Assembly: GCA_002717225.1 (NCBI GenBank)
Contig: PBDG01000060.1
Location: 1 to 34,749 of the forward strand
DNA: 34,749 bases
From: Rhodospirillaceae bacterium
GTDB lineage: Bacteria; Pseudomonadota; Alphaproteobacteria; UBA828
Direction of reading: 5' to 3'
Below are positions 15,850 through 24,393 of this stretch, in pieces. The notes under the pieces are model-generated. The model saw nothing but the letters and a program-made list of their open reading frames with translations, made no database searches and was not told the DNA's origin. A program made the translations under genes and the position numbers. Within the stretch, counting starts at the first letter, position 1. Every line of letters begins with the position of its first letter.

Positions 15850-16077
15850 ATGATTAATGAGTCCGAGTTAATTGATTTAGTCTCCGATGCCTTGGGGGTG
15901 AACAAAGACAGCATCCGCCCGGAATCCCAGTCGCATGAAATACCAGAATGGGATAGTCTAGGGCATTTGAGCATCCTCAGCCTCTTACAGCAAAAACTTG
16001 GTGATCGTTACCAAGAAAATCAAGAATTGGCATCAGCCACTTCCATCAAAGAGCTGCTTGAATGCCTTAACAAGTAG
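15850..16077 (+). CDS. Acyl carrier protein
   Basis: This 75-residue acidic protein has the four-helix ACP pattern. The phosphopantetheine attachment Ser is at position 36 in EWDSLGHL, and the rest of the fold (LGVNKDSIRP before it, ATSIKELLECL after it) fits. It is a specialised ACP, not the housekeeping AcpP, because the motif is DSLGH rather than DSLDTVE. It would carry acyl intermediates as a phosphopantetheine thioester. The KAS III-like gene starts five bases later, and the whole 15850-20733 block reads as one ACP-based acyl pathway. Confidence 0.92.
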   Translation: MINESELIDLVSDALGVNKDSIRPESQSHEIPEWDSLGHLSILSLLQQKLGDRYQENQELASATSIKELLECLNK

Positions 16078-16082
16078 ACACC

Positions 16083-16988
16083 GTGCGACTATTGATCACT
16101 CAAACCGCCCTAGGAAATCGGAGAATTCGAGTCGCTGATCTTTTTGACGCCCCTGACTTGATAGAAAAAACAGGTATTGAGCACGTATATGAAGCTGAAG
16201 AAAGCACCACATCCCTTGCCGTCAAAGCATGCCGTAAAATCCCGAACCTCCAAGCCCGCCCCATCAAACTTTGTTTGATGGTCACTCAACCCCCAGACGA
16301 TTTCCTGCCCGCCAATGCCATTGACTTGGCAAATCAAGTCGGCCTTCCCTCTAATATCATTGCCTTCGATTTAAATCAGGGCTGCTCCGGCTTTGTGCAA
16401 GCTCTCTGTCTGGTTGAAAGACTGCTAGACTACTACAGTGAGACTTTACTTGTGACAGCAGACAGATACAGGAGCAAACTGGATCAAGCGGACCGTTCGA
16501 CCAACTCCGTGTTCAGTGATGCCGCCACCGCAACCGTCTGCGCAACGGACAACAGACTCGGCATTATTTACGAAGACCACTACACGGACGGAGCCAAGCG
16601 CAACCTACTGTTCCAGTCTGCCAGCAAGGAAGACAACAACGGGCATCTGCACATGTCCGGCGCAGAGATTTGGATGTTCACACGCCTGCAAGTCGTCCCG
16701 CAAATTCAAAAGGCAATCCAATACTGCGAGGAAAATGACCTCAAGATCGGGGGGGTATACCTGCACCAAGCCAGTCGCATCGTGGTTCACGGTATAAAAA
16801 AATTCCTGCCTGTGGACAAAAGTATTGTTTTCGAAAATTACCACATCCACGGCAACACAGTCTCCTCAACTATCCCTTTCCTACTGAAAGAGCACCCGCT
16901 AGATGAATCGGGTGGCACAACGGTGAGCATTCTGGCCGGGTTTGGCGTTGGCCTTACTTCTTCAGTAATTGTGTATGGAGAAAAATGA
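16083..16988 (+). CDS. 3-oxoacyl-ACP synthase III-like ketosynthase
   Basis: This 301-residue thiolase-fold protein starts with GTG and is FabH-like. The active-site triad is present: Cys101 in DLNQGCSGFVQAL, His228 in LHQASRIV and Asn258 in HIHGNTVSS. The C-terminal GFGVGLTSSVIVY is typical. KAS III enzymes condense an acyl-CoA starter with malonyl-ACP to form 3-oxoacyl-ACP. It is a little shorter than FabH (about 320), mostly at the N-terminus. Placed between an ACP and a reductase-like SDR, it probably starts the synthesis of a short acyl chain. Similar ACP/KAS III/reductase sets occur in Pseudomonas flagellin glycosylation islands, from general knowledge. Confidence 0.92.
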   Translation: MRLLITQTALGNRRIRVADLFDAPDLIEKTGIEHVYEAEESTTSLAVKACRKIPNLQARPIKLCLMVTQPPDDFLPANAIDLANQVGLPSNIIAFDLNQGCSGFVQALCLVERLLDYYSETLLVTADRYRSKLDQADRSTNSVFSDAATATVCATDNRLGIIYEDHYTDGAKRNLLFQSASKEDNNGHLHMSGAEIWMFTRLQVVPQIQKAIQYCEENDLKIGGVYLHQASRIVVHGIKKFLPVDKSIVFENYHIHGNTVSSTIPFLLKEHPLDESGGTTVSILAGFGVGLTSSVIVYGEK

Positions 16989-17665
16989 GTAATTTATTCA
17001 TAGTTTATGGCTCAGAGACAAAGCTCCTACAGGGAATCCTGAATACTCAAGACTCTCAATTTATCCGAATCTACCACAACCGGATCCCTCAAGCGCAAGC
17101 AAACGCAATAGACGTCAACAATTTCGACGCGTTCAAGCTTGCCTTGGACAAACAGGTTGCCGACAATAATGTAGAAAGGATAATCTTTATAGGAGCTGCA
17201 TTTCTTGTTCAAAACAACCTTTTCATTTCCGAAAAGTGGTGCGAAATCGAAGATATGATAGAAACGAATGTCTCCAGCTATGTGAAATATAGCCATTACC
17301 TGTTGCCCTATATGCTAAAAATTCGATCAGGCAATTTCATCTACTTGAGTTCATTTAGGGCCAATGTTTTGGGACGAGGGACAAGTGTTTATTCAGCATC
17401 AAAGGCTTTTGGGGAAAAATTCTTCGAAGGCATAGGCAAAGAGTACGGAAATTGCGGTATTTATTCGGCATCCATTAGACTTGGTTGCTTTGATGGCAGA
17501 ATGTTTGATGCTTTAGGAGAGGATCAGAAGAATAAGTGGATTTTATCCATAGGAAATCGCAGATTAGGAACGGCTGATGACTTGGTCAAAACGATCCATT
17601 TTGTTCTTGCCAATGAATACACAAATGGCGGCGTTATTGAGTTGACGGGGGGAATAAGTTTCTGA
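16985..17665 (+). CDS. Short-chain dehydrogenase (FabG-like), degenerate cofactor loop
   Basis: This 226-residue SDR overlaps the ketosynthase by ATGA. The catalytic set is visible: Asn95 in IETNVSS, Ser122/123 in YLSSFRA, Tyr136 and Lys140 in VYSASKAF. The C-terminal GGVIELTGGISF matches FabG endings. By context it would reduce the 3-oxoacyl-ACP to 3-hydroxyacyl-ACP. The N-terminal glycine-rich TGxxxGxG loop is not conserved: the sequence there is IVYGSETKLLQG. Nucleotide binding may therefore be altered, or the protein may have a divergent role. Composition is AT-rich compared with most genes in the window. Confidence 0.85.
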   Translation: MSNLFIVYGSETKLLQGILNTQDSQFIRIYHNRIPQAQANAIDVNNFDAFKLALDKQVADNNVERIIFIGAAFLVQNNLFISEKWCEIEDMIETNVSSYVKYSHYLLPYMLKIRSGNFIYLSSFRANVLGRGTSVYSASKAFGEKFFEGIGKEYGNCGIYSASIRLGCFDGRMFDALGEDQKNKWILSIGNRRLGTADDLVKTIHFVLANEYTNGGVIELTGGISF

Positions 17666-17672
17666 AGCAACC

Positions 17673-18269
17673 ATGATTGCACCAGCAAAACAGAATAAGC
17701 TTGAGCAACTATTCAAAGCCAACCCCATTAAAGGCCGATTCTGCCAACTACATCACGTTGCCACAAGCGATGCACAATTCATTTATGACTTGCGTACAAG
17801 CAGAGGGCAGCACCTCAAGCCCATCGGAGAAACTGTTGCAGAACAGAAGGCATATCTGCGTAGTTACCATGGGCGGTTTGCAAAACGTGAAGAAATCTAT
17901 TTCAAGATTTTTGATATCAAGAATGGAAGTTTCTCAGGCGTTACACGCCTAACGATGCTTCAAGATCAAGAATCTTTCAACTTTGAAAGTGGGGTAATGG
18001 ATAAGAATGCGAATCCTAATGTATATCTGGATGCGATGTTCATGTGCTATCGGATTGGATTCGATTTTCTCGGCAAAAAATCATCAGGACCGTGGACTGT
18101 CGACAAAGGCAACACCCGAATGATCCAATTACACAAACTTGTGAACATTGGCAAAGTTACTGGGGAGAAAGGGCAATTTTGTATCTTACACGCAAAAAAG
18201 GCCGACTATCACAATCGTTGTGGTGGATTTCTGAAAATGGGATTCGGGAAACTAGGAGGGCTATTATAG
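17673..18269 (+). CDS. GNAT-type acyltransferase
   Basis: This 198-residue protein looks like a GNAT-fold N-acyltransferase. It has an early ATSDAQFIYDLRTS helix, the central strand pair FSGVTRLTML and FNFESGVM, and a later helix region DAMFMCYRIGFDFLG with NTRMIQLHKLVNIGK. No exact Q/RxxGxG/A loop is obvious, so acyl-CoA binding may be unusual or the donor may be acyl-ACP. Placed inside an ACP/KAS/SDR/MaoC set and near a sugar aminotransferase, it is the best candidate to N-acylate an amino sugar with the pathway's product. That role is inference. It lies seven bases after the SDR and one base before the dioxygenase gene. Confidence 0.7.
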   Translation: MIAPAKQNKLEQLFKANPIKGRFCQLHHVATSDAQFIYDLRTSRGQHLKPIGETVAEQKAYLRSYHGRFAKREEIYFKIFDIKNGSFSGVTRLTMLQDQESFNFESGVMDKNANPNVYLDAMFMCYRIGFDFLGKKSSGPWTVDKGNTRMIQLHKLVNIGKVTGEKGQFCILHAKKADYHNRCGGFLKMGFGKLGGLL

Positions 18270-18270
18270 C

Positions 18271-19077
18271 ATGAGGAATACTGAGGAACTTAGAAAGTCG
18301 CTTTTAGACAACGGCTTTGTCCACGTTAAAGGCTTCATGACTGATGCCAACCTTAAACTGCTGGACAGTGCCATTTCGGAAGTTACCTCAAACCCAAGCC
18401 CATTCAAAATCGTTAAGAATAATGAACAAGGTTGCTTTTTCATGGATTTCAACAACTGGAGAAGGATGCCAGTCGTGGAAGAATTGTGCAAGTTACCTAG
18501 ACTGGTTGATCTGGTTACAAAGCTTACAAACTCCGAAAAATGCTGGTTGATGCATGAGGATGTGGTAGTCAAGTCTGGCTGCCACGGAGCACCAACACCA
18601 ATACACCACGACCGGCCATATTTTATCTTCAAGGGCGACTTAAACTTGTCTGTCTGGATGACTGCAGAGGATGTCGCTCGCAACTCAAGCCTCACCTGTT
18701 ACCGGGGAACCCATCTATTAAACAACCTGTTTTTGCCCAAGGTCTTCAAGACAGGATCCGATGCGAGCGAGTACCCTGAACTAGACAAAGGTGAGTATGA
18801 AGTTATACGGGATAATACCTTCGCCCATAACGAACTGGTTGACTTCGAACTGAAAGCCGGCGATGTCGTTGTTTTTTTTCACAAGACGATTCACGGATCA
18901 CATCCGCATTCTTCTCCTGTCTCTCGAAGATCTCTGGTGGTGAGATATTTGCTGGATGGGGCTAGGTTGACCAAGAAATATTTCAACAACGTCCCTCCCT
19001 ATGAAAAGATGGGCGTTAACATCAAGGAAGACGCTCCCGTTCCAGAAGAATTTTTCCCACTTTTAACCAAGGATTGA
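18271..19077 (+). CDS. Phytanoyl-CoA dioxygenase-family Fe(II)/2-oxoglutarate oxygenase
   Basis: This 268-residue PhyH-like protein has the iron-binding facial triad: His112 and Asp114 in IHHDRPYF and distal His208 in HKTIHGSHPH. The 2-oxoglutarate-binding Arg is in SRRSLVVRY (about 219-225). These enzymes hydroxylate aliphatic carbons using O2 and 2-oxoglutarate. In this operon it could hydroxylate the acyl chain on ACP or on the sugar, producing a branched or hydroxylated acyl decoration. It lies one base after the GNAT gene, and the CCR gene begins six bases after its stop. Confidence 0.88.
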   Translation: MRNTEELRKSLLDNGFVHVKGFMTDANLKLLDSAISEVTSNPSPFKIVKNNEQGCFFMDFNNWRRMPVVEELCKLPRLVDLVTKLTNSEKCWLMHEDVVVKSGCHGAPTPIHHDRPYFIFKGDLNLSVWMTAEDVARNSSLTCYRGTHLLNNLFLPKVFKTGSDASEYPELDKGEYEVIRDNTFAHNELVDFELKAGDVVVFFHKTIHGSHPHSSPVSRRSLVVRYLLDGARLTKKYFNNVPPYEKMGVNIKEDAPVPEEFFPLLTKD

Positions 19078-19082
19078 AAGTC

Positions 19083-20261
19083 ATGTGGGCATATGGCATT
19101 GGCAAAGAAGCCGTTGCAGAGCTTCAGAAAGCCCCCCTAGAAGAAAGAAGACCTTCTAGGGGCATCAAGAGACTTGAGGTGCCCACCCCGGAACCCAAAG
19201 ATGATGAAGTGTTAGTGAAGGTTAAATCAAGCGCGCTGAACTATAATTCAATTTGGAGCGGCTTGTGCCATCCATTGTCTCCTTTTCAGCTGATCAACAG
19301 GCATGTCTCACGCAACATACAGTGTGATGACCATGCCCAAGATTATGCAATTTTTGGAAGTGATGCCAGTGGGGTTGTAGTCAAGGCGGGCAAAAATGTC
19401 ATGGGCTGGAACCAAGGGGACGAGGTTATTATTCACTGCAACGTAATTAACACCGATGAACCCGTGGCCCAAATCGATGGCATGGTTGCAGACAGCCAGT
19501 CTATCTGGGGTTATGAAACAAATTTTGGGGCCTTTGCAGAATTTTGCAAAGTAAAGGCTTCGCAGTTGATTCGGAAACCTAATGATGTTTCTTGGAAGGT
19601 CGCCGGGTGTTTTTGCCTTACCCTGTCAACGGCATACCGCATGTTAATCTCACCAAACGGTGCCTCTTTAAGGCCTGGCCAGAATTGCCTTATTTGGGGT
19701 GCGGCAGGAGGGCTCGGCAACTTTGCCATCCAACTGGCCCGGTTGACCGGAGCCAATCCTATCGCTGTGGTATCGAGTGATGAGAAGGAAGAGATCTGCC
19801 GGAATCTCGGCGCGACCGCGGTCATCAATAGAAGCAAGGACAACTTTGGCGATTTCATCCTAAAAAATGGCGAGCCTAATTACTTAGCATGGCGTAACGC
19901 AAAACTAACATTGGAGAAAAAAGGGGTTAAAGATTTGCATGTGGTGTTTGAGCACGTAGGGAAGGAGACCATAGGTGTCTCATTGTTTCTGCTTTCACGT
20001 GGAGGGACTGTCGTCACCTGCGCGGCGAGCAGTGGTTACAACGCAGTGGTCGACTTGAGATACCTCTGGATGAATCTCAAAAAAATCATCGGAAGTCACT
20101 GTGCAAATTATTACGAAGCGGAACAAGCTGCCAATCTGGTGTTTAACAACCAAGTCACACCACTGATCCATTCGATTCAGTCCATTCACGCGCTGCCCGA
20201 CGCAGCGGATGCGATGCACTCAAACTCCACGTATGGAAAAACTGTATTCCTGCATGACTAA
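19083..20261 (+). CDS. Crotonyl-CoA carboxylase/reductase family protein
   Basis: This is a 392-residue zinc-free MDR reductase of the CCR type. It has SALNYNSIW, FGSDASGVVVKAGKNV and WGYETNFGAFAEF. The NADP motif LIWGAAGGLGNFAIQLARL lies near residues 203-220, followed by VVSSDEKEEICRNLGA, and DLRYLWMNLKKIIGSHCAN comes near the C-terminus. Known CCRs reductively carboxylate crotonyl-CoA with NADPH and CO2. The CO2-pocket Asn (ALNYN), Glu145 and His339 look conserved, while the usual Phe is Tyr144. The likely role is enoyl reduction, with or without carboxylation, of the acyl intermediate. ATG 19083 is preferred over TTG 19074 because AAGGA lies nine bases ahead. It is shorter than typical CCRs (about 420-450). 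Confidence 0.88.
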   Translation: MWAYGIGKEAVAELQKAPLEERRPSRGIKRLEVPTPEPKDDEVLVKVKSSALNYNSIWSGLCHPLSPFQLINRHVSRNIQCDDHAQDYAIFGSDASGVVVKAGKNVMGWNQGDEVIIHCNVINTDEPVAQIDGMVADSQSIWGYETNFGAFAEFCKVKASQLIRKPNDVSWKVAGCFCLTLSTAYRMLISPNGASLRPGQNCLIWGAAGGLGNFAIQLARLTGANPIAVVSSDEKEEICRNLGATAVINRSKDNFGDFILKNGEPNYLAWRNAKLTLEKKGVKDLHVVFEHVGKETIGVSLFLLSRGGTVVTCAASSGYNAVVDLRYLWMNLKKIIGSHCANYYEAEQAANLVFNNQVTPLIHSIQSIHALPDAADAMHSNSTYGKTVFLHD

Positions 20262-20733
20262 CGCATCTCGAGATTCCCACAACGGCCTGATTGGAACCCC
20301 TCATTGTTTCAAAGGAAAAAAATTTGAGAACATCTCCGTTGGGGAAACAGGAGAGTTTACTCTAGTTTACAAAGAGGAGTTCATTGGATTGTTTGCTGCA
20401 CTATCAGGCGACTACAACCCCGTACACATGGATAAGGACTTTGCACATCAATCTGTATTCAGGGGCAGGATCGGTCATGGCATGTGGTGTGCAGCATTGT
20501 TGTCAGGCGCAGTGGCGTCGGTACTGCCTGGGCCGGGGACAATTTATAGGAGCCAAACCATCAAGTTCCTGAACCCCATCAGAATCAATGATGAATTAAC
20601 TGCACGTCTTAAAGTGGAGAGGAAAAACAACAAGACAAGGCTTATCGCGATGAGTTGTACCGTGGTAAATCAGCGGCGTGAAAAGATCGCGACGGGAATG
20701 GCAGAGGTAATTGCACCGACCATGCCAGGCTAG
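20254..20733 (+). CDS. MaoC-family (R)-specific enoyl hydratase/dehydratase
   Basis: This 159-residue hot-dog-fold protein has the (R)-hydratase signature. The catalytic Asp53 and His58 lie in LSGDYNPVHMDKDFA, followed by GRIGHGMWCAALLSGAV. C-terminal NPIRINDELTARLKV matches MaoC/PhaJ proteins. It would dehydrate (R)-3-hydroxyacyl-ACP or -CoA to the trans-2-enoyl form, supplying the CCR-like reductase encoded just upstream. ATG 20254 is chosen because it overlaps the CCR stop by eight bases and gives the family length. An in-frame ATG at 20209 would cause a 53-base overlap. Confidence 0.9.
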   Translation: MTNASRDSHNGLIGTPHCFKGKKFENISVGETGEFTLVYKEEFIGLFAALSGDYNPVHMDKDFAHQSVFRGRIGHGMWCAALLSGAVASVLPGPGTIYRSQTIKFLNPIRINDELTARLKVERKNNKTRLIAMSCTVVNQRREKIATGMAEVIAPTMPG

Positions 20734-20779
20734 GTAATTGCACTTGCGAGGCACGATGAGGAGGAGCCTGAGAGCAAAC

Positions 20780-21874
20780 ATGGAAATTCCATTTTACGAT
20801 TTGGGAAAGCTGCACAAGGGGATGCGCGGAGAACTAGAAACAGCTTTTCAGCGTGTGATCGACTCCGGGGTTTATGTGCTCGGTAACGAGGTGGAAGCCT
20901 TTGAGGCTGAGTTTGCCGATTACTGCGGGGTCAAGCACTGCATTGGCGTGGGAAGCGGCCTCAGCGCACTGCACCTGACCTTGGTTGCCATTGGCATTGG
21001 CAGAGGCGATGAGGTAATAGTGCCGGCCCATACCTTCATTGCCACTTGGCTGGCAGTAAGCGAGACGGGGGCAAAGCCCGTGCCCGTGGAGCCCGACGCC
21101 GCCACTTACAACATCAATCCTCACTTGATAGAGGACGCCATCACACCAAGAACCAAGGCCATAATTCCGGTGCACCTATATGGCCAACCGGCTGACATGG
21201 ATGCCATCAGCTTGCTTGCCCGGCAGCATGGCCTCAAGGTTATCGAAGACGCTGCTCAAGCACATGGTGCCCGCTACAAGGGTAAGCGCACTGGAGGGCT
21301 CGCGGATGCGGCGGGGTTTAGTTTTTATCCCGGCAAAAACCTGGGGGCATTGGGGGACGGTGGCGCAGTGACAACGCAGGATGATACCTTGGCCGACAGA
21401 GTGCGCCATCTGCGGAATTATGGTTCGCGGAAGAAATATCATCACGAAATCCGAGGTCATAATTCCCGACTGGATGAATTGCAGGCAGCCTTGCTGCGAG
21501 TGAAACTCAAGCATTTGGAACGGTGGCAGGCCCGCCGTTTAGCAATCAGCAGAGTCTACGTGCAAGGGTTGAAGGCATCCCCCTTAGTCTTGCCGGAGGT
21601 GCTAAGCTCGACAGAACCATCTTGGCACTTGTTCGTTGTGTGCTGCCACCAGCGAGACCAATTTCGCAAAAAGCTGGAGGTTGATGGCATTCAAACGGCA
21701 GTCCATTACCCAAAGCCACCCCATCTACAACCAGCGTATCGAGGTGCCGTTCCCGAGGGTTTTCCCGTGACGGAAGCGATTCACAAAACGGTTGTCAGTC
21801 TCCCCATGGGGCCTGCCATGGACGACCAACAGGCCGAGCGGGTGGTGCAATCCTGCCTCAATGCTTTGGATTGA
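20780..21874 (+). CDS. dTDP-3-amino-sugar aminotransferase (FdtB/QdtB-like)
   Basis: This 364-residue DegT/DnrJ/EryC1 aminotransferase is of the FdtB/QdtB/TylB branch: it starts [40 protein letters not shown] binds PLP phosphate, [11 protein letters not shown] supplies the ring Asp, and the PLP lysine is Lys186 in [14 protein letters not shown]. The family adds an amino group at C3 of dTDP-3-keto-6-deoxyhexoses with L-glutamate. Its partner, an FdtA-like 3,4-ketoisomerase, is encoded on the other strand (24307-23867). ATG 20780 is preferred: upstream in-frame TTG/ATG codons would add a non-homologous Arg-rich leader. It ends the plus-strand operon and converges with the GT61 gene. Confidence 0.92.
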   Translation: MEIPFYDLGKLHKGMRGELETAFQRVIDSGVYVLGNEVEAFEAEFADYCGVKHCIGVGSGLSALHLTLVAIGIGRGDEVIVPAHTFIATWLAVSETGAKPVPVEPDAATYNINPHLIEDAITPRTKAIIPVHLYGQPADMDAISLLARQHGLKVIEDAAQAHGARYKGKRTGGLADAAGFSFYPGKNLGALGDGGAVTTQDDTLADRVRHLRNYGSRKKYHHEIRGHNSRLDELQAALLRVKLKHLERWQARRLAISRVYVQGLKASPLVLPEVLSSTEPSWHLFVVCCHQRDQFRKKLEVDGIQTAVHYPKPPHLQPAYRGAVPEGFPVTEAIHKTVVSLPMGPAMDDQQAERVVQSCLNALD

Positions 21875-21881
21875 ACGGGCC

Positions 21882-21904
21882 GGACATGGCTTGAGCCGGT
21901 GTCC
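21882..21904. terminator. Weak hairpin between convergent genes
   Basis: GGACA (21882-21886) and GGCT pair with AGCC and TGTCC (21900-21904) around a two-base TG loop, with a small asymmetric bulge. It lies exactly in the 31-base gap between two convergent stops. No T tract follows on either side, so it may be only a weak bidirectional terminator. Confidence 0.35.
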
Positions 21905-21905
21905 A

Positions 21906-23870
21906 TCATGCTAACGAATACCGAGCTTCATTGGCTACTTGAATGAGCCGAGCAACATTCTCCAGCGGGACATAATATCGTTTGTGGCAGGAGTCGAGGT
22001 GATACTCCTCAGCCCCGGCGATGATCTGTTTCCACGAGGATTCCTGCGCCGTGGGGACAAATGATCCGACGGCGATGGCATATTGCAGTCCGTACAAGTG
22101 ACAAGTGTAATTATGCATGGGGCCATAGTAATCTGAAGGAACTATCATGGCTACATGTGCCCCAGGTTGGCAAAAGATCAAGTTGCCGCCCCACGCCCCC
22201 GCGGGACCGGCAATGCTGGCAGCGGAAGAAAAGGTCAGCACTTGCTCTTCAAAGGTCATAGCTTGGGGATGAATGACCTCGTAGCCTGCCCCTTCATAGA
22301 CATTACGGATCTCCACCTCATTGACCAAGCTACGGACGCCCATTTTTTCACGAGAAACATATAACTTGCGGTGGGGTGCAACCGGCTGGATCTCTAGGCG
22401 CTCCCAAAGCTTTTGGCGCAGTTTCAGCAACTCCCCGGCACAGGGGACTTCATCACGGCAGGAGATGAAATAATCGGCTTGGTCAAATTTCACCGGAAAT
22501 TCACCATCATATTCCAGTCGAGATTCCGCGGACACCCCCAGACAATCCAGAATCGTTCTTTGCCATGGTTCCAAAGTATAAGGAAAGAACAAGGGGTTTA
22601 TGGATTGCCAGCCCCCAGAGTGCTCAGCAGCCATTAGAATATTTGGCAAAATGTTGAGCATCCACGTGAAGTAGTTTGTGCCCGCCAGTCCATAGGTGAC
22701 GATGGAGCAGGCGGGCCCCTCCCAGTGGTGTGGAGTAGGTAATTGAGCCAAAGCCTTGGTGGCATCCGCAAACTCGATGTGCGGCCAGTGGCTTCGGTAA
22801 TGTGGGTTTTCGGGCATCGACTCCCGAACGAGGCTTTGATCACGCGACATGATCAAGCTGTAGGAATCTAGTAGTTGGACATCTTTCAATTCCGCAAACC
22901 TTGAGGAAGGAGTGGAAAATATTTCCTGTTGTCTATTCTCACCCTCAGCCGTCACAAACGAGAATTCCAGTTCCACGGTCCTTGCAGGTTCAATTTCTTG
23001 AATTTGATATTTATTTGCACAGCAGATTTCCTCCAAGCCATGAATCTGGCACACCAAAATTTCTGGTTTGGCACTCGATAACTTCGTAGCTTTTTCGATC
23101 AGGGCTTTGGCCCCATCGCTATCGCCCGAGGCAACTTTCTCTTTGAGAGCAACGCGGACTTCCTTGAATTCACTTGTCAAGGTGATCATCTTGGAATGCT
23201 CGGCCCGCTCTTTGTCCCCCTGTCGTAGCCATACCTTTCGCTCAAATGCGAGCGCTGGATGCGCGGGAGACTTTTGGCGTAACAGGTCACATGTATCCAA
23301 AACGCGCTGGTCCTCCCCCAACAGGAATGAAGTCTCCGCGCACAAGGCCAAAAAATTTGCATCTGCCTGTGCTCGGTTTTCAGGGTCCAAACGGTCCAAG
23401 AAACCAATGGTCGTGTCCATTTCCCTGAGTGTGCCGCAGTCAAATACGCGCGATGTTTGCCCCGGAGGAATTGGCAATTCCATAAGGTGACCTTCGCGAA
23501 TATAGTTTTTCCAACGCTCGTCCCCCTTGTGCTGCACAAGACGCATACCCACCAAGAGCTTGGTGGCAAACAGTTGTTCCTCTGGGTGAGTTTGGTCTGA
23601 AGCACATTTTTCTAGATGATAATGGGCTCGTCTAAAAAACCCGTAATCCGCCAAGGCCAAGCCCCAAAGGGAGTGGGGCACGGTGCCTACAGGTAACTCC
23701 TTGGTGGCTTGGTCCAAAAAATGTTCTGCGTCCTCAATGCGCCCCTCGGAGACTAGTTCATAGGCTTGGATGGCCTTTAGATTAGCCCATCCATTCAGCT
23801 TCAATCCTTTGCTAGTCTGAAGGGCCAGAATGGCTTCCTTTCTTATCTGTAGCTCCTCCCTGGTGATCAT
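21906..23870 (-). CDS. GT61-type (DUF563) glycosyltransferase with N-terminal TPR-like region
   Basis: This 654-residue protein has two parts. Residues about 1-290 are helical and TPR-like (AIQAYELVSEGRIEDAEHFL, then LWGLALADYGFFRRAHYHLE). Residues about 330-640 match the GT61/DUF563 glycosyltransferase fold, with KLYVSREKMGVRSLVNEVEI, GYEVIHPQAMTFEEQVLTF and AASIAGPAGAWGGNLIFCQPG. Bacterial GT61 proteins transfer sugars in capsule or LPS synthesis, and TPR fusions occur in O-linked protein glycosylation. The usual His in the GxHGAG motif is Ala here. Its ATG overlaps the stop of the ketoisomerase gene by ATGA. No transmembrane segment or signal peptide is seen, so it is probably cytoplasmic. 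Confidence 0.85.
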   Translation of the reverse strand: MITREELQIRKEAILALQTSKGLKLNGWANLKAIQAYELVSEGRIEDAEHFLDQATKELPVGTVPHSLWGLALADYGFFRRAHYHLEKCASDQTHPEEQLFATKLLVGMRLVQHKGDERWKNYIREGHLMELPIPPGQTSRVFDCGTLREMDTTIGFLDRLDPENRAQADANFLALCAETSFLLGEDQRVLDTCDLLRQKSPAHPALAFERKVWLRQGDKERAEHSKMITLTSEFKEVRVALKEKVASGDSDGAKALIEKATKLSSAKPEILVCQIHGLEEICCANKYQIQEIEPARTVELEFSFVTAEGENRQQEIFSTPSSRFAELKDVQLLDSYSLIMSRDQSLVRESMPENPHYRSHWPHIEFADATKALAQLPTPHHWEGPACSIVTYGLAGTNYFTWMLNILPNILMAAEHSGGWQSINPLFFPYTLEPWQRTILDCLGVSAESRLEYDGEFPVKFDQADYFISCRDEVPCAGELLKLRQKLWERLEIQPVAPHRKLYVSREKMGVRSLVNEVEIRNVYEGAGYEVIHPQAMTFEEQVLTFSSAASIAGPAGAWGGNLIFCQPGAHVAMIVPSDYYGPMHNYTCHLYGLQYAIAVGSFVPTAQESSWKQIIAGAEEYHLDSCHKRYYVPLENVARLIQVANEARYSLA

Positions 23871-24307
23871 GCCATGCCTTCCTCTCCGGCTTGTCCAGCC
23901 TTAGAAAGGAATTCTTGATAATCCGTGACGTAGTCCGCGGGATCATATTTTTCCGATGCCAAGACGAGGATCACGCAATCGGGAGATATCCTAGTCATTT
24001 GCCGCCACACTAGGCCCGTCAGCAAGACGCCGCGCTCAGGCCGATCCAGCACGACAGACTCTCGAGTAGTGCCATCGTCCAGATCCAATTGAAACGAGCC
24101 CGCAACACTGAGGAATAACTGGCTTAAGTTCTGGTGAGCATGGCCTCCCCTTTGGACTCCGGGACCGGGCACATGGTAAATGTAGTAGATGCGCTTGATG
24201 TCAAATGGAACGTCATGGGCTGACTCAGCGAAGGACAAATATCCTCTGCTTGCATCCCCCTTGCACTCTAGTTCCAGCCATGAACAACCTTGAACTGCCA
24301 GACTCAT
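23867..24307 (-). CDS. dTDP-sugar 3,4-ketoisomerase (FdtA/WxcM-like cupin)
   Basis: This 146-residue single-domain cupin is of the WxcM/FdtA/QdtA type. The active-site pair is His56 and His58 in VQRGGHAHQNLSQLFLSVAG, preceded by IKRIYYIYHVPGPGVQR. The family converts dTDP-4-keto-6-deoxyglucose to the 3-keto isomer, setting up C3 amination by an FdtB-type enzyme such as the one at 20780. ATG 24307 is taken in preference to GTG 24313 as the better codon. It sits 86 bases after the epimerase stop, and the GT61 gene is coupled to it by ATGA. Confidence 0.93.
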   Translation of the reverse strand: MSLAVQGCSWLELECKGDASRGYLSFAESAHDVPFDIKRIYYIYHVPGPGVQRGGHAHQNLSQLFLSVAGSFQLDLDDGTTRESVVLDRPERGVLLTGLVWRQMTRISPDCVILVLASEKYDPADYVTDYQEFLSKAGQAGEEGMA

Positions 24308-24393
24308 TGGCACTTGCGAAGTTTAAACCTTGCAAGCTTGTATTCAAACCAATTTGACGCGGGCCACTCCCATGACAAACCTAGGCCGACTAC

